Source of the DNA: Chersky-840 sp963811775
Lineage (GTDB): Bacteria; Actinomycetota; Acidimicrobiia; Acidimicrobiales; UBA8190
NCBI GenBank assembly: GCA_963811775.1
Contig: CAWESO010000002.1
Coordinates: 620,001-684,000 of the forward strand
Reading direction: 5' to 3'
DNA: 64,000 bases
Below, piece after piece: positions 33,026-41,806 of the stretch (position 1 is its first letter; each line of letters starts with the position of its first letter). The notes beneath the pieces were generated by a model. That model saw nothing but the letters and a program-made list of their open reading frames with translations. It was not told where the DNA came from and searched no databases. The translations under genes were made by a program, and so were the position numbers.

Positions 33026-34926
33026 CCGCCACCCCCAAGCCCGCCACCGCCGAAGCCGCCCGGGGGCCCGAAGCCACCGCCGCCGAGGGTGCTCGAGCCG
33101 CTTGTACTCGCTCCTGACACCGAAGCGACGGGTTCGACTACGACCTGGCCAACGCTCAACCCACTCAGGATCTGGGTGGTCGAGTCGCCCACCAGGCCCG
33201 TCGTGACGGTGGTAACCGTCTGTTTGCCGTTGGCGAGGACTGTGACGGTGGAGATGGGCCCTGTGGTGGTGATGGCCGCACTTGGTACTTCCAATGTGTT
33301 GCTGGCGGTCTGGACGACAACGCTCATGTCTGCAGTCATCCCGACCTTTACGTTTGAGGGCGGGCTCTGCAAGGCGATGGTCACGTCGTAGGTCACCACA
33401 TTACTCGTTACAGTCGACGTCGGGGAGACGGCGACGACCGTCCCCGCGACCGTGGTGTTGGGCAATGCAGGAAGAGTGGCCGTGGCAGTCTCGCCGACAG
33501 CCATCTTCGAGATGTTGGCTTCCGCGAACCCGGCCACAACCTCGAGAGTGCCGATGTCCTGAATGGTGACGAAGGCGGAGGAACTCGACGATCCGGTAGA
33601 GCCAGTGGACGACGTGCCCGTGGACCCGGTCGCGCCAGAGCCGGTCGCGCCCGTTGAGCTCGATCCGGTGGCGCCCGAACCGGTAGTGCCGGTAGAGCTC
33701 GACGTCGTCGACCCTGCGGAGGACGACCCAGTGCCGCTCGAGGACGATCCACTTCCGGTGACCGTGTCGCCGACAACGTCATTCACCGAGGTCACGATCC
33801 CGCTCACTGGTGCGGTGAGGTCCGTGTCATTCACGGCCTTCTGATCGGCAGTGACGGTGTTCTGGTCCTGGGTGACCTGAGCCTGGTCTTGGGCGATCGT
33901 CGAGGAGGTCACAGCTTGGCCGGCGGACGTAGCCGCCACGGTGTCCTGCTGTGCCGTGACGGTCGCGTTGTCCTTGGTAACCGTTTGCTGGTCGGAGGCG
34001 ATGCTTTGCTGGTCCACAACGCACGCACTCGCCGCTGTACTGACGGTCTGAGCGACGCCGACGGATGTACCGGTCGAGTTGACCGTCACGAGGCGATAGA
34101 GGTAAATGGTATCGGGAGTCAACCCGGTGACCGTTGCACTCACCTGGACACTGGTCGTTCCCGACCCAGCATCGGCGCTGGTTGTGGCGGAACTGTAGGC
34201 GACCGTGGTGCCGTACATGAAGTAGTAGGTGGTGTCGACACCACCCGGATTGACGGTCCCCGAGAAGGTCACGGCCGTATCAGACGCACTCGTGGCGGAG
34301 CCGGTTCCAGAGGTCGCGGTCTGGGCCGAGCCCCCTCCGGAGCTTCCCGCGCCTGAGGAACTCGACGACGCCGAGCTTGACGCGGCGGGGCAACCCAGTG
34401 CCTGGTCGGCCGTCAGCTGGTTCTGAGCCTTGGTGAAGTTGGTCTCGTCGGTGGCCAACTGCTCTTGGTCGGACGTGAGCTGGTTTTGAGCCGACACCAG
34501 TGCTGCCTTGTTCTGGTCCAGCTGGGCTGTGGTGCCACCTTGCTCGGCCGATGAAAGGGTGTACTGGGCCGCGCTCAAAGCAGCTTGGGCCGACGCCAGG
34601 TTCGCCTGAGCACTCGTGGGATCCAGGGTGCCGAGCGTCTGGCCGGCCGTGACCTTCTGTCCCAGCGTGACGTCAACGGCGGTCAAGGTCCCGCTGGTCT
34701 GGAAGCTGACCGAATCCGAGGTGGCAGCGCTCACATTGCCGGAGGCTGAGACGCTCGACTGCACAGTGCCGCGCTGTACGGTCACCGTCCTCGCCGTCGA
34801 GGGACTTGCCGAGGAGCTGCCGTAGATCGACTCCAGGCCCAGTGTGACCACCGCCGCAACGGCTAATCCCAGCACCGTGTACCAGACAAACGATCTACGT
34901 CCGATCAATCGCGTGGCGAATCTCAT
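33022..34926 (-). CDS. HlyD/MacA-family periplasmic adaptor with inserted Fn3-like domain and S/T/G linker
   Basis: 634 residues, longer than usual MacA proteins (about 370-420). An N-terminal membrane helix (SFVWYTVLGLAVAAVVTLGL) and a lipoyl half (VTVQRGTVQSSVSASGNVSA) lead to a coiled hairpin (QLDQNKAALVSAQNQLTSDQ ... FTKAQNQLTADQALGCPAA). A fibronectin-type module (FSGTVNPGGVDTTYYFMYGT ... TVTGLTPDTIYLYRLVTVNS) follows, then the returning helix starting ACVVDQQSIASDQQTVTKDN. A second lipoyl part (DLTAPVSGIVTSVNDVVGDT) is interrupted by about 60 residues of Ser/Thr/Gly/Ala repeats before AFVTIQDIGTLEVVAGFAEA. The adaptor would bridge the permease to an outer partner; in an actinobacterium the partner is unknown. 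Confidence 0.88.
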   Translation of the reverse strand: MRFATRLIGRRSFVWYTVLGLAVAAVVTLGLESIYGSSSASPSTARTVTVQRGTVQSSVSASGNVSAATSDSVSFQTSGTLTAVDVTLGQKVTAGQTLGTLDPTSAQANLASAQAALSAAQYTLSSAEQGGTTAQLDQNKAALVSAQNQLTSDQEQLATDETNFTKAQNQLTADQALGCPAASSSASSSSSGAGSSGGGSAQTATSGTGSATSASDTAVTFSGTVNPGGVDTTYYFMYGTTVAYSSATTSADAGSGTTSVQVSATVTGLTPDTIYLYRLVTVNSTGTSVGVAQTVSTAASACVVDQQSIASDQQTVTKDNATVTAQQDTVAATSAGQAVTSSTIAQDQAQVTQDQNTVTADQKAVNDTDLTAPVSGIVTSVNDVVGDTVTGSGSSSSGTGSSSAGSTTSSSTGTTGSGATGSSSTGATGSGATGSTGTSSTGSTGSSSSSAFVTIQDIGTLEVVAGFAEANISKMAVGETATATLPALPNTTVAGTVVAVSPTSTVTSNVVTYDVTIALQSPPSNVKVGMTADMSVVVQTASNTLEVPSAAITTTGPISTVTVLANGKQTVTTVTTGLVGDSTTQILSGLSVGQVVVEPVASVSGASTSGSSTLGGGGFGPPGGFGGGGLGGGG

Positions 34927-34972
34927 CGGATGTGTCGTCCCTTCGTGTAGGTCGTGGCGGAGATGGGCATCG

Positions 34973-35641
34973 TCAGCCCGTCGTCGTGGTGGTGGAGGCC
35001 GACGGCTGCAGTGCGGCGCAGGCCTGCAAGGCTGCCTTCACGGTGGGGCTCGATTGACTGAGCGTCGTGGGCGGTGTCGAACTCGCGGAGCCCTGTGGTC
35101 TTCCCGTCGGCAACGTGACACCGTGCAGCTTCAGGCAGTTGCGGTAAGCGGCGAACGCCGAGCTGTTGAATCCTCCGGACCCGCCGGGGCCTCCGAAGCC
35201 TCCCGAGGGTCGGAGGCTCTTACACGCAGCCGCTGCCTTTTGGAATTTCGGGTTGTTGGCGAAGTTCCCTTGACCGGGAGCAGCGCCTCCTGATCCGAAC
35301 GAGGGAGGAGTCTCGCCCCCAGGGCTGCTGCCTCCCGTAGGGGGACCCCCCGACCCACTAGGGAAACTCGGGAGTGTCACGCCGTGCTGCTTCAAGCAGT
35401 TCGTGTACGCCGTCAGAGACGCTGTACCCGATGCCTTGGGCGTGGACGAGCTGGTGCTCGATCCCGCCGCTGGTGAGCTGCCGCAGGCGGCCAGGATGAC
35501 CGGAACGCAACTGACCGCGAGCACGGTCCAAGCGGCCTTGCGCAGACTCGATGAGCGCCGAGATGGCGAGCTCGCCGATGCATACGCTCCAGGCGCACGG
35601 CGACGGGAATGATGGCTGACGGCCTCTAACAGGTTCCTCAT
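34973..35641 (-). CDS. Lipoprotein with two copies of a Cys-containing AYxNCLKxHGVTLP motif
   Basis: 222 residues. The N-terminal signal (RKAAWTVLAVSCVPVILAAC) ends in a lipobox LAAC, with Cys as the lipidation site. The mature part contains an internal duplication: AYTNCLKQHGVTLPSFPSGS with KAAAACKSLRPSGGFGGPGG, and AYRNCLKLHGVTLPTGRPQG with ALQACAALQPSASTTTTTG. Each unit has two Cys that could form a disulfide. I do not recognise a named family, but such paired-motif lipoproteins occur beside MacA/MacB genes in actinobacteria. It lies between the sensor kinase and adaptor genes on the same strand, 46 bases before the adaptor start, suggesting co-transcription and a substrate-binding or outer-partner role. 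Confidence 0.78.
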   Translation of the reverse strand: MRNLLEAVSHHSRRRAPGAYASASSPSRRSSSLRKAAWTVLAVSCVPVILAACGSSPAAGSSTSSSTPKASGTASLTAYTNCLKQHGVTLPSFPSGSGGPPTGGSSPGGETPPSFGSGGAAPGQGNFANNPKFQKAAAACKSLRPSGGFGGPGGSGGFNSSAFAAYRNCLKLHGVTLPTGRPQGSASSTPPTTLSQSSPTVKAALQACAALQPSASTTTTTG

Positions 35642-35904
35642 GGGACGACATCCTGGACCGTCGACCTATGAGGACCTTGAAAGACACATGCGGGTTGTCT
35701 GTGAATACCACGTAGCGAGCAGAATCCAGTCCCGTCGAGGCGGGGACGTGGGGTTTACAGACCCACGGACCAGCCAAACAAGCGATGCCTAGTCTTGGTG
35801 CACAGGTCGATGAGGCCGATGTCGTCGGCGGAGATCCCAAGGTGAACCCCGGGTTTCCCCTGGTCATTTTGATCTTGCACATCGGAGGGCCCCACCTCTT
35901 TAGC

Positions 35905-37275
35905 TCATGGTTCACACACCCAACCGACAGGGAGAGATACCCGTACCACCGTGCCCTGGCCGAGAACAGTATCCATCTCGAGCTGTCCGCTATGGGCGGC
36001 CACGATGCCCGCCACGATTGGTAATCCCAAGCCAGATCCCGGTCGCGATCGGCTCGTGTCTCCCCGCCAAAAGCGATCAAAGGCGTGGGCCGCGCATTCA
36101 GCGTCCATGCCAGGTCCGGTGTCGGCTACCTCCAGTTGTACCGAGCCCGAAGAAGAAGTGGTGCGTATTGTCACCGAAGCGGTCGATGGAGTGTGAATGA
36201 GGGCGTTTGTAACCAAGTTTGCGATCACTTGACGCAACGCCGTTGGATCGCCGATGACGACGGCGGCACGGTCTCCCTCGATCCGGATGTGGCGTGACGG
36301 ATGAGTCGAGGAGGCGGCAAGGACGACATCGTCGACAAGCGGCACCAGATCAACCTGGTCGCGTGCCAAAGGTTGGCCCTCGTCGAGCCGGGCTAGCGTC
36401 AACAGGTCCTCCACTAGCCCAGCCATGCGGGCGCTCTCCTGTCCGATTCGACGCACTGCGTCGTCGAACTTCGGGCCTTCTCGCATGTGGCCTTGCTGCC
36501 ACAGTTGAAGAAACCCCTGAATAGCTGACACTGGGGTTCGCAGTTCATGCGACGCATCGGCGACGAACTGACGAAGCCGGGCCTCGAGTGCTTCCTGCTC
36601 GTCGAGCATGACGTTGAAGGCTCGAGCCAGATGCGCGGCTTCGGTGCCTGAACGAGGTGATCTCATCCGCCGGGACCGAGCGCCAGCCGCAATGGAGTCC
36701 GCCACCTCGGTGACTTCGGCGATCGGACGGAGGCCGAGCCGGGCCACCCAAAAAGCGGCGGCCGCAAGGACGGCTAACAAAACTGCACCTGTCGCAATGA
36801 CCGCCAAGCGAAACTTTCCGGCGGTGGCATCTGCCCGCGTCAAAGATACTGCCACGAGAACCTCCTGGGTCGTCCCAGGCCGCGAGATCAGAACGGCACG
36901 CCATCTTTCTGGTCCTGACAACGAGCCCACCGTCACGGGCCGCAGAGTCGTGTTCCCCAAAGTTGAAACGGTTCTTGGTGTACGTGGAGCGTCATTCCCA
37001 GCCAAGGCGGGATCCAGCGATACGTTTCGATGACCGTTTGAGATGAGGGCGACGTAGACATCGCTGAGTGTGCTGTGAGTCGCCAAAGGTGGCCGAGGCG
37101 CGAGGGAAGTACCAGGGCCTCTCAATACCGCCGCCGCGGGGAGAGCCGTTTGCAACTCTTGATCGATTTGCTGAAGCTGGGATGCCTCGACCGTCCCAAT
37201 CAGGACGTATCCAGCGACCCCAAGTACCACGAGCAAGAGTCCGGCAGCGACGCAAAGCCGTAAGCGCAGGGTCAT
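35905..37275 (-). CDS. Sensor histidine kinase (HAMP, HisKA, HATPase)
   Basis: 456 residues. An N-terminal helix (LRLCVAAGLLLVVLGVAGYV) and a second (LAVIATGAVLLAVLAAAAFW) enclose a sensor domain of about 130 residues. A HAMP region (RLGLRPIAEVTEVADSIAAG) follows, then the phosphoacceptor His in VADASHELRTPVSAIQGFLQ. The ATP-binding domain shows the N-box NLVTNALIHTPSTASVTIRT, G1 VADTGPGMDAE and G2 RSRPGSGLGLPIVAGIVAAH. The architecture resembles MprB/TcrY. It starts 6 bases after the response-regulator stop, so the two form one operon. The target is probably the efflux genes directly downstream on the same strand. Confidence 0.93.
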   Translation of the reverse strand: MTLRLRLCVAAGLLLVVLGVAGYVLIGTVEASQLQQIDQELQTALPAAAVLRGPGTSLAPRPPLATHSTLSDVYVALISNGHRNVSLDPALAGNDAPRTPRTVSTLGNTTLRPVTVGSLSGPERWRAVLISRPGTTQEVLVAVSLTRADATAGKFRLAVIATGAVLLAVLAAAAFWVARLGLRPIAEVTEVADSIAAGARSRRMRSPRSGTEAAHLARAFNVMLDEQEALEARLRQFVADASHELRTPVSAIQGFLQLWQQGHMREGPKFDDAVRRIGQESARMAGLVEDLLTLARLDEGQPLARDQVDLVPLVDDVVLAASSTHPSRHIRIEGDRAAVVIGDPTALRQVIANLVTNALIHTPSTASVTIRTTSSSGSVQLEVADTGPGMDAECAAHAFDRFWRGDTSRSRPGSGLGLPIVAGIVAAHSGQLEMDTVLGQGTVVRVSLPVGWVCEP

Positions 37276-37281
37276 CCGCGC

Positions 37282-37965
37282 TCAGTATCTATCGATGCGA
37301 TAGCCGACACCGCGCACCGTCTTGATCAGTGGCCGTCCCACTGTGTCCACTTTTTTGCGGAGCGAAGACATGAACGTCTCCACGACCGTCGACTCACCGT
37401 TGAAGCTGTACTCCCAGACGTGGTCGAGGATCTGTCCTCGACTCACAACGTGGCCCGCGTTTCGCATCAGAAACCGCAGGAGCTTGTACTCGGTAGGAGA
37501 GAGATCGACAACGCGGCGCTGACGTGTCACGCGATGTGCATCGTCGTCGAGCACCAGATCCCCGCAAGTGAGCACTGGCGACTCGACCGACTTGCCACTT
37601 CGACGAAGAACCACGCGAACTCGCGCCACCAGCTCCTCGACGCTAAAGGGCTTGACCAGATAATCATCTCCACCGATCGTCAGACCTCGGACACGATCCG
37701 CAGTAGCGTCTCGGGCGGTCAGGAACACCACCGGCGCCCCGACCCCCGCGGCGCGTAATCGTCGACACACCTCAAATCCATCGATATCTGGGAGCATGAC
37801 ATCGAGGACGATCAGGTCTGGCGGATCTGCCGCCAAAGCAACCCGCAGCCCGTCACATCCCAATCGCGCCTCGACCACATCGAAGCCAGATAGGCGAAGT
37901 GCGGCTGTTACGACGAACGAGATGTTCTCTTCGTCCTCTACCACCAAGATCTGAGCCCCGTGCAC
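37282..37965 (-). CDS. OmpR/PhoB-family response regulator
   Basis: 227 residues. The receiver domain (QILVVEDEENISFVVTAALR) has the acidic pocket, the phosphoacceptor Asp in DLIVLDVMLPDIDGFEVCRR, Thr in VVFLTARDATADRVRGLTIG, and Lys in GDDYLVKPFSVEELVARVRV. The C-terminal winged helix reads VDLSPTEYKLLRFLMRNAGH, VVSRGQILDHVWEYSFNGES and SSLRKKVDTVGRPLIKTVRG VGYR. It precedes the histidine kinase by 6 bases. As first gene of the minus-strand block it presumably autoregulates and activates the lipoprotein-adaptor-ABC genes that follow. No operator could be assigned with confidence. Confidence 0.94.
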   Translation of the reverse strand: MHGAQILVVEDEENISFVVTAALRLSGFDVVEARLGCDGLRVALAADPPDLIVLDVMLPDIDGFEVCRRLRAAGVGAPVVFLTARDATADRVRGLTIGGDDYLVKPFSVEELVARVRVVLRRSGKSVESPVLTCGDLVLDDDAHRVTRQRRVVDLSPTEYKLLRFLMRNAGHVVSRGQILDHVWEYSFNGESTVVETFMSSLRKKVDTVGRPLIKTVRGVGYRIDRY

Positions 37966-38531
37966 CTCATGAGGCTGTCATCCCAACCTTGGGGTTTCTT
38001 GAAGACTTTCTGAACGTCTGCCCAATTCGAGCCCGTTCGACCGTGAGACGAAGTACGTGGCGACCTTCAAACTCCGACGAGCAGTCGTGCGCCGAGGTGG
38101 CTGACTGGGGTCCGGCCGAGGATTGATCGGACTGGGCTGATGCAACAAGGTGAGATCTAGTTCGCGGCGACGCCTGGAGGGGATCGACCCGTCTTGGTTC
38201 TCACCAGAGATCCGGTCGCTGACCGGATCTCTGGCCGTCGTGGTAGCCGCGCTCACTCGCACGAAGCGCCATCTGGTTTCAGAACTGGAGCTCACCACTG
38301 CCGGCGACGGTGTTCCTAGTAGTGACTGTGATTGGTCGGTGTGCTTCTTCTCTGATTCACGCTCTTCCCGGGCCTCCCGTCCTGCGACCCGCCCGCTACC
38401 GCACCAGATCATCTCGTCGGTGCGGCCAGAAGCGTCCACCGGGCCCGGACCCTGCCGTACAGATCGACGGTTCGCCCCTTCTTCCGATCGCAGTCCCGGC
38501 CACCTGTGGAGTGACGCGCCAGCGTCGGCCC
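37966..38531. other. Intergenic region holding a perfect palindrome
   Basis: About 565 bases between the response-regulator start and the recombinase stop. It contains the 14-base perfect inverted repeat at 38204-38234. The promoter of the two-component operon should lie near 37970-38150. No gene is supported. Confidence 0.5.
38204..38234. repeat. Perfect 14-bp inverted repeat with 3-base loop
   Basis: CCAGAGATCCGGTC (38204-38217), loop GCT, then GACCGGATCTCTGG (38221-38234), with no mismatch. There is no T-run on either side, so a classical terminator is unlikely. It could be a recombinase site, an operator or a tail-less terminator for the recombinase gene about 300 bases to its right. Confidence 0.75.
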
Positions 38532-39449
38532 CTACCGAGCTGCCCCGGCAATGAAGGCCGACACGATGTAGGTGGCGTGGCGGTCCAGCGAGACGCGGGC
38601 CCGGTCGTAGCGCATCGTCGTGCGCGGATCGGCATGCGACGCGGCCTCCTGGACGTCTCGGAGCGGCACGCCCGCATCCAGAGCGGCGGTGATAAAGGCA
38701 TGCCGGAGAGTGTGGGGACCGACGGACTTGGTGATGCCGGCGCGCCGTGCCACCCGGCGGACGATCCTTCTCGCGCCGTGGCGGTCAAGGCGGTGCCCGT
38801 CGGTCCCGAGGAAGATGGGCCCCTCGCAGCGCTCTCCGATGGCCAGGTCGATCGCCCGGGCCGTTCGAGGTGCGAGCGGGATGGTGACGAGCTTGCCTCC
38901 CTTGCGCACGATGGTGAGGGTCCGGTGACCACGCTCGAGCCCGATTGCTTCGATGTCGGCCCCGGTGGCCTCGGAGACCCGCAGCCCGTTGAGGGCGAGG
39001 AGCGACACCAGCGCGTGCTCGGAGGCGGCTCCGAGCCCGGCGGCCACGAGGAGAGCGCCCACCTCGTTGCGATCGAGGCCAGTGGCGTGGGACTCGTAGT
39101 CCAGGCGAGGACGTCGGACGTGGACAGCGGGTGAGTGGTCGAGCAGGTCCTCCTCCACCGCGTAGCGGTAGAGGCCGGCGACGGTGCACAGCCGGCGGGC
39201 CACGGTCGCCCGGGCCCGGCCGCGAGCTTCGAGGTCCCGCCTGTAGCACTCGATGTCAGCTCGGCGGGCCTGGAACAGCCGGAGTCCGTGCTCCTCGCAC
39301 CAGCTCACGAACTGGCGCAGGTCGAGCGCGTAGGCCTCCCGGGTAAGCCCGCTGTAGCCGGCCAGAAAGCCGGCCAGCGCTTGACGCTCGGATTCGGTGA
39401 ACGTCGGCTCCGTAGGAACAAGCGACGTGGATGGCATGGTGACGGTCAT
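38532..39449 (-). CDS. Tyrosine recombinase/integrase (XerC/D-like)
   Basis: 305 residues from the ATG at 39449 with a GGAGG ribosome site. A SAM-like N-terminal domain (ERQALAGFLAGYSGLTREAY, RLFQARRADIECYRRDLEAR) precedes the catalytic domain: Arg in LNGLRVSEATGADIEAIGLE, Lys hairpin LTIVRKGGKLVTIPLAPRTA, HxxR in VGPHTLRHAFITAALDAGVP, and His and Tyr in EAASHADPRTTMRYDRARVS. All catalytic residues are present. The size is that of Xer-like and IS-associated integrases. A longer frame starting at 39866 was rejected, as its 139-residue leader is unrelated to the family. It stands alone, with no excisionase or phage gene near. Confidence 0.9.
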   Translation of the reverse strand: MTVTMPSTSLVPTEPTFTESERQALAGFLAGYSGLTREAYALDLRQFVSWCEEHGLRLFQARRADIECYRRDLEARGRARATVARRLCTVAGLYRYAVEEDLLDHSPAVHVRRPRLDYESHATGLDRNEVGALLVAAGLGAASEHALVSLLALNGLRVSEATGADIEAIGLERGHRTLTIVRKGGKLVTIPLAPRTARAIDLAIGERCEGPIFLGTDGHRLDRHGARRIVRRVARRAGITKSVGPHTLRHAFITAALDAGVPLRDVQEAASHADPRTTMRYDRARVSLDRHATYIVSAFIAGAAR

Positions 39450-39949
39450 GGCGCACCTCCAGGTCAGGCCGAGACCCGGGGGCCGCAGCGACCAAGCCCC
39501 AGCACCGATGAGGATCCAACCGTAGGTCCAGTCGAACAGCGGCGGCCGACGATTGGTCCCGGGCCCGCCCGAAACGTGCCCTACCGCCGAATCGGGCACG
39601 GTGGCCACCTCCACACGCAGCGCCCGCGCCGTCGTTCTGTGCGCCGGGAATAAAGAAAGCCCCGCTTCCCTCGGCCCGAGGGGATGGCTGCCTGATGTGC
39701 CGAACACCCCGGCCGAGATCGTGGAACCTCCGAGACCGATCCGGAGTCGCTTCCGATCGCCCTCCATGCACGGGATGGCTCCAGGGTCTTTCGTGCGCAA
39801 GAGACGGACGCGCCGGCAGTGACTACACGAGAGCTCCGCCGTCTTCCAGCGACTTTCCAGCGACACCCGAACCGCAATTCACCGTTTGTTCACCGTCTCT
39901 GCCTACTTGTTCACCGCGCCGTTACCGGCCAATTCATCATGCTTCCTTC
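39450..39949. other. Intergenic regulatory region upstream of the kdp operon
   Basis: About 500 bases with no supported gene. The right third holds two sets of direct repeats (39844-39916) in helical phase. A ribosome-site-like purine stretch is weak before the first small ORF. Confidence 0.5.
39844..39916 (+). promoter_or_regulatory. Phased direct repeats, candidate KdpE operators
   Basis: TTCCAGCGAC occurs at 39844-39853 and again at 39855-39864, an 11-base period. TTCACCG occurs at 39878, 39889 and 39910, with steps of 11 and 21 bases. OmpR-family regulators such as KdpE bind tandem half-sites one helical turn apart, and these repeats lie 35-105 bases before the first kdp-region ORF. The KdpE gene is in the same cluster. 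Which of the two repeat types is the operator cannot be told from sequence. Confidence 0.5.
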
Positions 39950-40033
39950 ATGGCAGATCTACTCGTAGTACTGGGCATCATCCTGTTCGCAGCGCTGATG
40001 CTCGGCCTCATCTGGGCCTTGGAGCGGGTATGA
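39950..40033 (+). CDS. Small membrane protein upstream of kdpF
   Basis: Only 27 residues, MADLLVVLGIILFAALMLGL continuing IWALERV: a single hydrophobic helix. Its TGA overlaps the kdpF ATG (ATGA), the same coupling used for the other kdp genes, which argues for real translation. KdpF of the usual type follows separately, so this is an additional small subunit or a duplicated KdpF-like peptide. The function is unknown. No strong Shine-Dalgarno precedes it. Confidence 0.55.
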   Translation: MADLLVVLGIILFAALMLGLIWALERV

Positions 40034-40119
40034 CCGTCGTTCAAGGCATCCTGCTCGCAGTGTCCATCGCGGTGTTCATCTACCTCGGCATCGCCATGTT
40101 CAAGCCCGAGTGGTTCTAG
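40030..40119 (+). CDS. kdpF: K(+)-transporting ATPase subunit F
   Basis: 29 residues, MTVVQGILLAVSIAVFIYLG continuing IAMFKPEWF. The single helix followed by the short Y-L-x-A-M-F-x-P-E-x-F tail is the conserved form of actinobacterial KdpF, the small stabilising subunit that packs against KdpA. It overlaps the preceding small ORF (ATGA) and ends directly against the kdpA start codon with no gap. Confidence 0.85.
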   Translation: MTVVQGILLAVSIAVFIYLGIAMFKPEWF

Positions 40120-41806
40120 ATGGGTTTCGCCCTCACCATCATCGTCCTGATCCTCGCCCTGGGTCTCGCCTGGCGGTTCCTGGGCTCGTACATGGTGGCC
40201 GTCTTCGACGACCGGGTGCACTTTCTCGGCTGGGCCGAGCGTCCCATCTATAAGGCCCTGGGGACCGGTCCCGACCACAAGCAATCCTGGCAACGCTACG
40301 GCGGCTCGCTGGTCATCTTCTCCGCTGTCACTCTGGGCCTCACCTACCTCCTGTTTCGCATTCAGGGGTCACTCCCTCTCAACCCCCAGCACCTGGGCGC
40401 AGTACCGCCGGCGCTCAGCTTCAACACGGCTGTGTCGTTCCTCACCAACACGAACTGGCAGAACTACGGCGGCGAGACCACGATGTCGTACTTCTCCCAG
40501 ATGGGCGCGCTCACGGTGCAGCAGTTCGTGAGCGCGGCCGTGGGCATCGCCGTGGCGATCACGCTCGTCCGGGGCTTCTCGCGCCGCAAGTCGCTGACCA
40601 TCGGGAACTTCTGGGTCGACCTCACCCGGTGTGTCCTCTACATCCTGGTGCCCATCGCCTTCGTGGCCGGGATCATCTTCGTGGGCCAGGGCGCGGTGCA
40701 GACCCTGGCCGGCCCGATCAGCGTCAGCGACCACCTGAACGGGGTCACCCAGGCCATCCCCCGGGGCCCGATCGGCTTCATGGAGCCCTCAAGCAGCTCG
40801 GCACCAACGGCGGCGGGTTCCTCGACCAGAACGGCGCGACACCTTTCGAGAACCCCACCGGGCTGACCAACCTACTGTCGTTCTTCCTGTTGCTGGTGAT
40901 CCCGTTCTCCCTCACTTACACGTTCGGGAAGATGGTGGGCAGCATCAAGCACGGCGTGGCCCTGCTGGCCGCCATGGTCCTCATCTTCGGGTGCTGGGTG
41001 ACCTTCACCAGCTATGCCGAGCACCAGAACAACCCGGCTGTTGCCGCCGCCGGTGTTCATTCCACGGTCGGGAACACCGAGGGCAAGGAGGTCCGCTTCG
41101 GCGATACCTCCACCGCGCTGTACGGCGTGGCGTCGACACAGACCTCGACCGGGTCGGCCGACGCGTCCTACGACTCCTTCACCCCGATGGGCGGGTTTGG
41201 CCTGCTGACCGGCATGATGCTTGGCGAAGTCACGCCGGGCGGCACCGGCAGCGGGCTCTACACCATCCTCCTCGACGCCATCATCGCCGTATTCATTGGC
41301 GGATTGATGATCGGCCGAACACCGGAGTACCTCGGAAAGAAGATCCAGGCCCGGGAGGTGAAGCTGGCCGGCCTGGGGGTACTGGTGATGCCGATCATCG
41401 TGCTGGTCTTCACGGCGATCGCCGTCTCGGTCCATGCCGGGCGAGCCGGTCCATTGAATTCCGGGCCGCACGGGTTCAGCGAGATCCTCTATGCCCTCAC
41501 CTCGCAGGCCAACAACAACGGGTCGGCGTTCGGGGGCCTCACCGGAAACACTCCTTTCTACAACATCGTCGGTGGCTTGGACATGCTCCTCGGGCGCTTC
41601 GCCATCATGATCCCGGTGCTGGCCCTGGCCGGCGGCCTGGCGGCCAAGAACGTGGTGCCTGTCTCCCTGGGCACGTTCCGTACCGATAACACCATGTTTG
41701 TCGGACTGGTGATCGGCGTGATCTTGATCATCGGCGGTCTGACCTTCTTCCCTGCTGTCTCGCTCGGCCCGATCGCCGAGCAGCTCGCTCACGGAAAGTT
41801 CTTCTG

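Noticed and set aside
33563..33844. Val/Pro/Asp repeat protein on plus strand
   Set aside because: It is the antisense reading of the Ser/Thr/Gly linker of the adaptor protein.
40780..40795. Programmed -1 frameshift in kdpA
   Set aside because: There is no slippery heptamer or downstream pseudoknot, and KdpA is never known to be made by frameshifting. A base loss is simpler.
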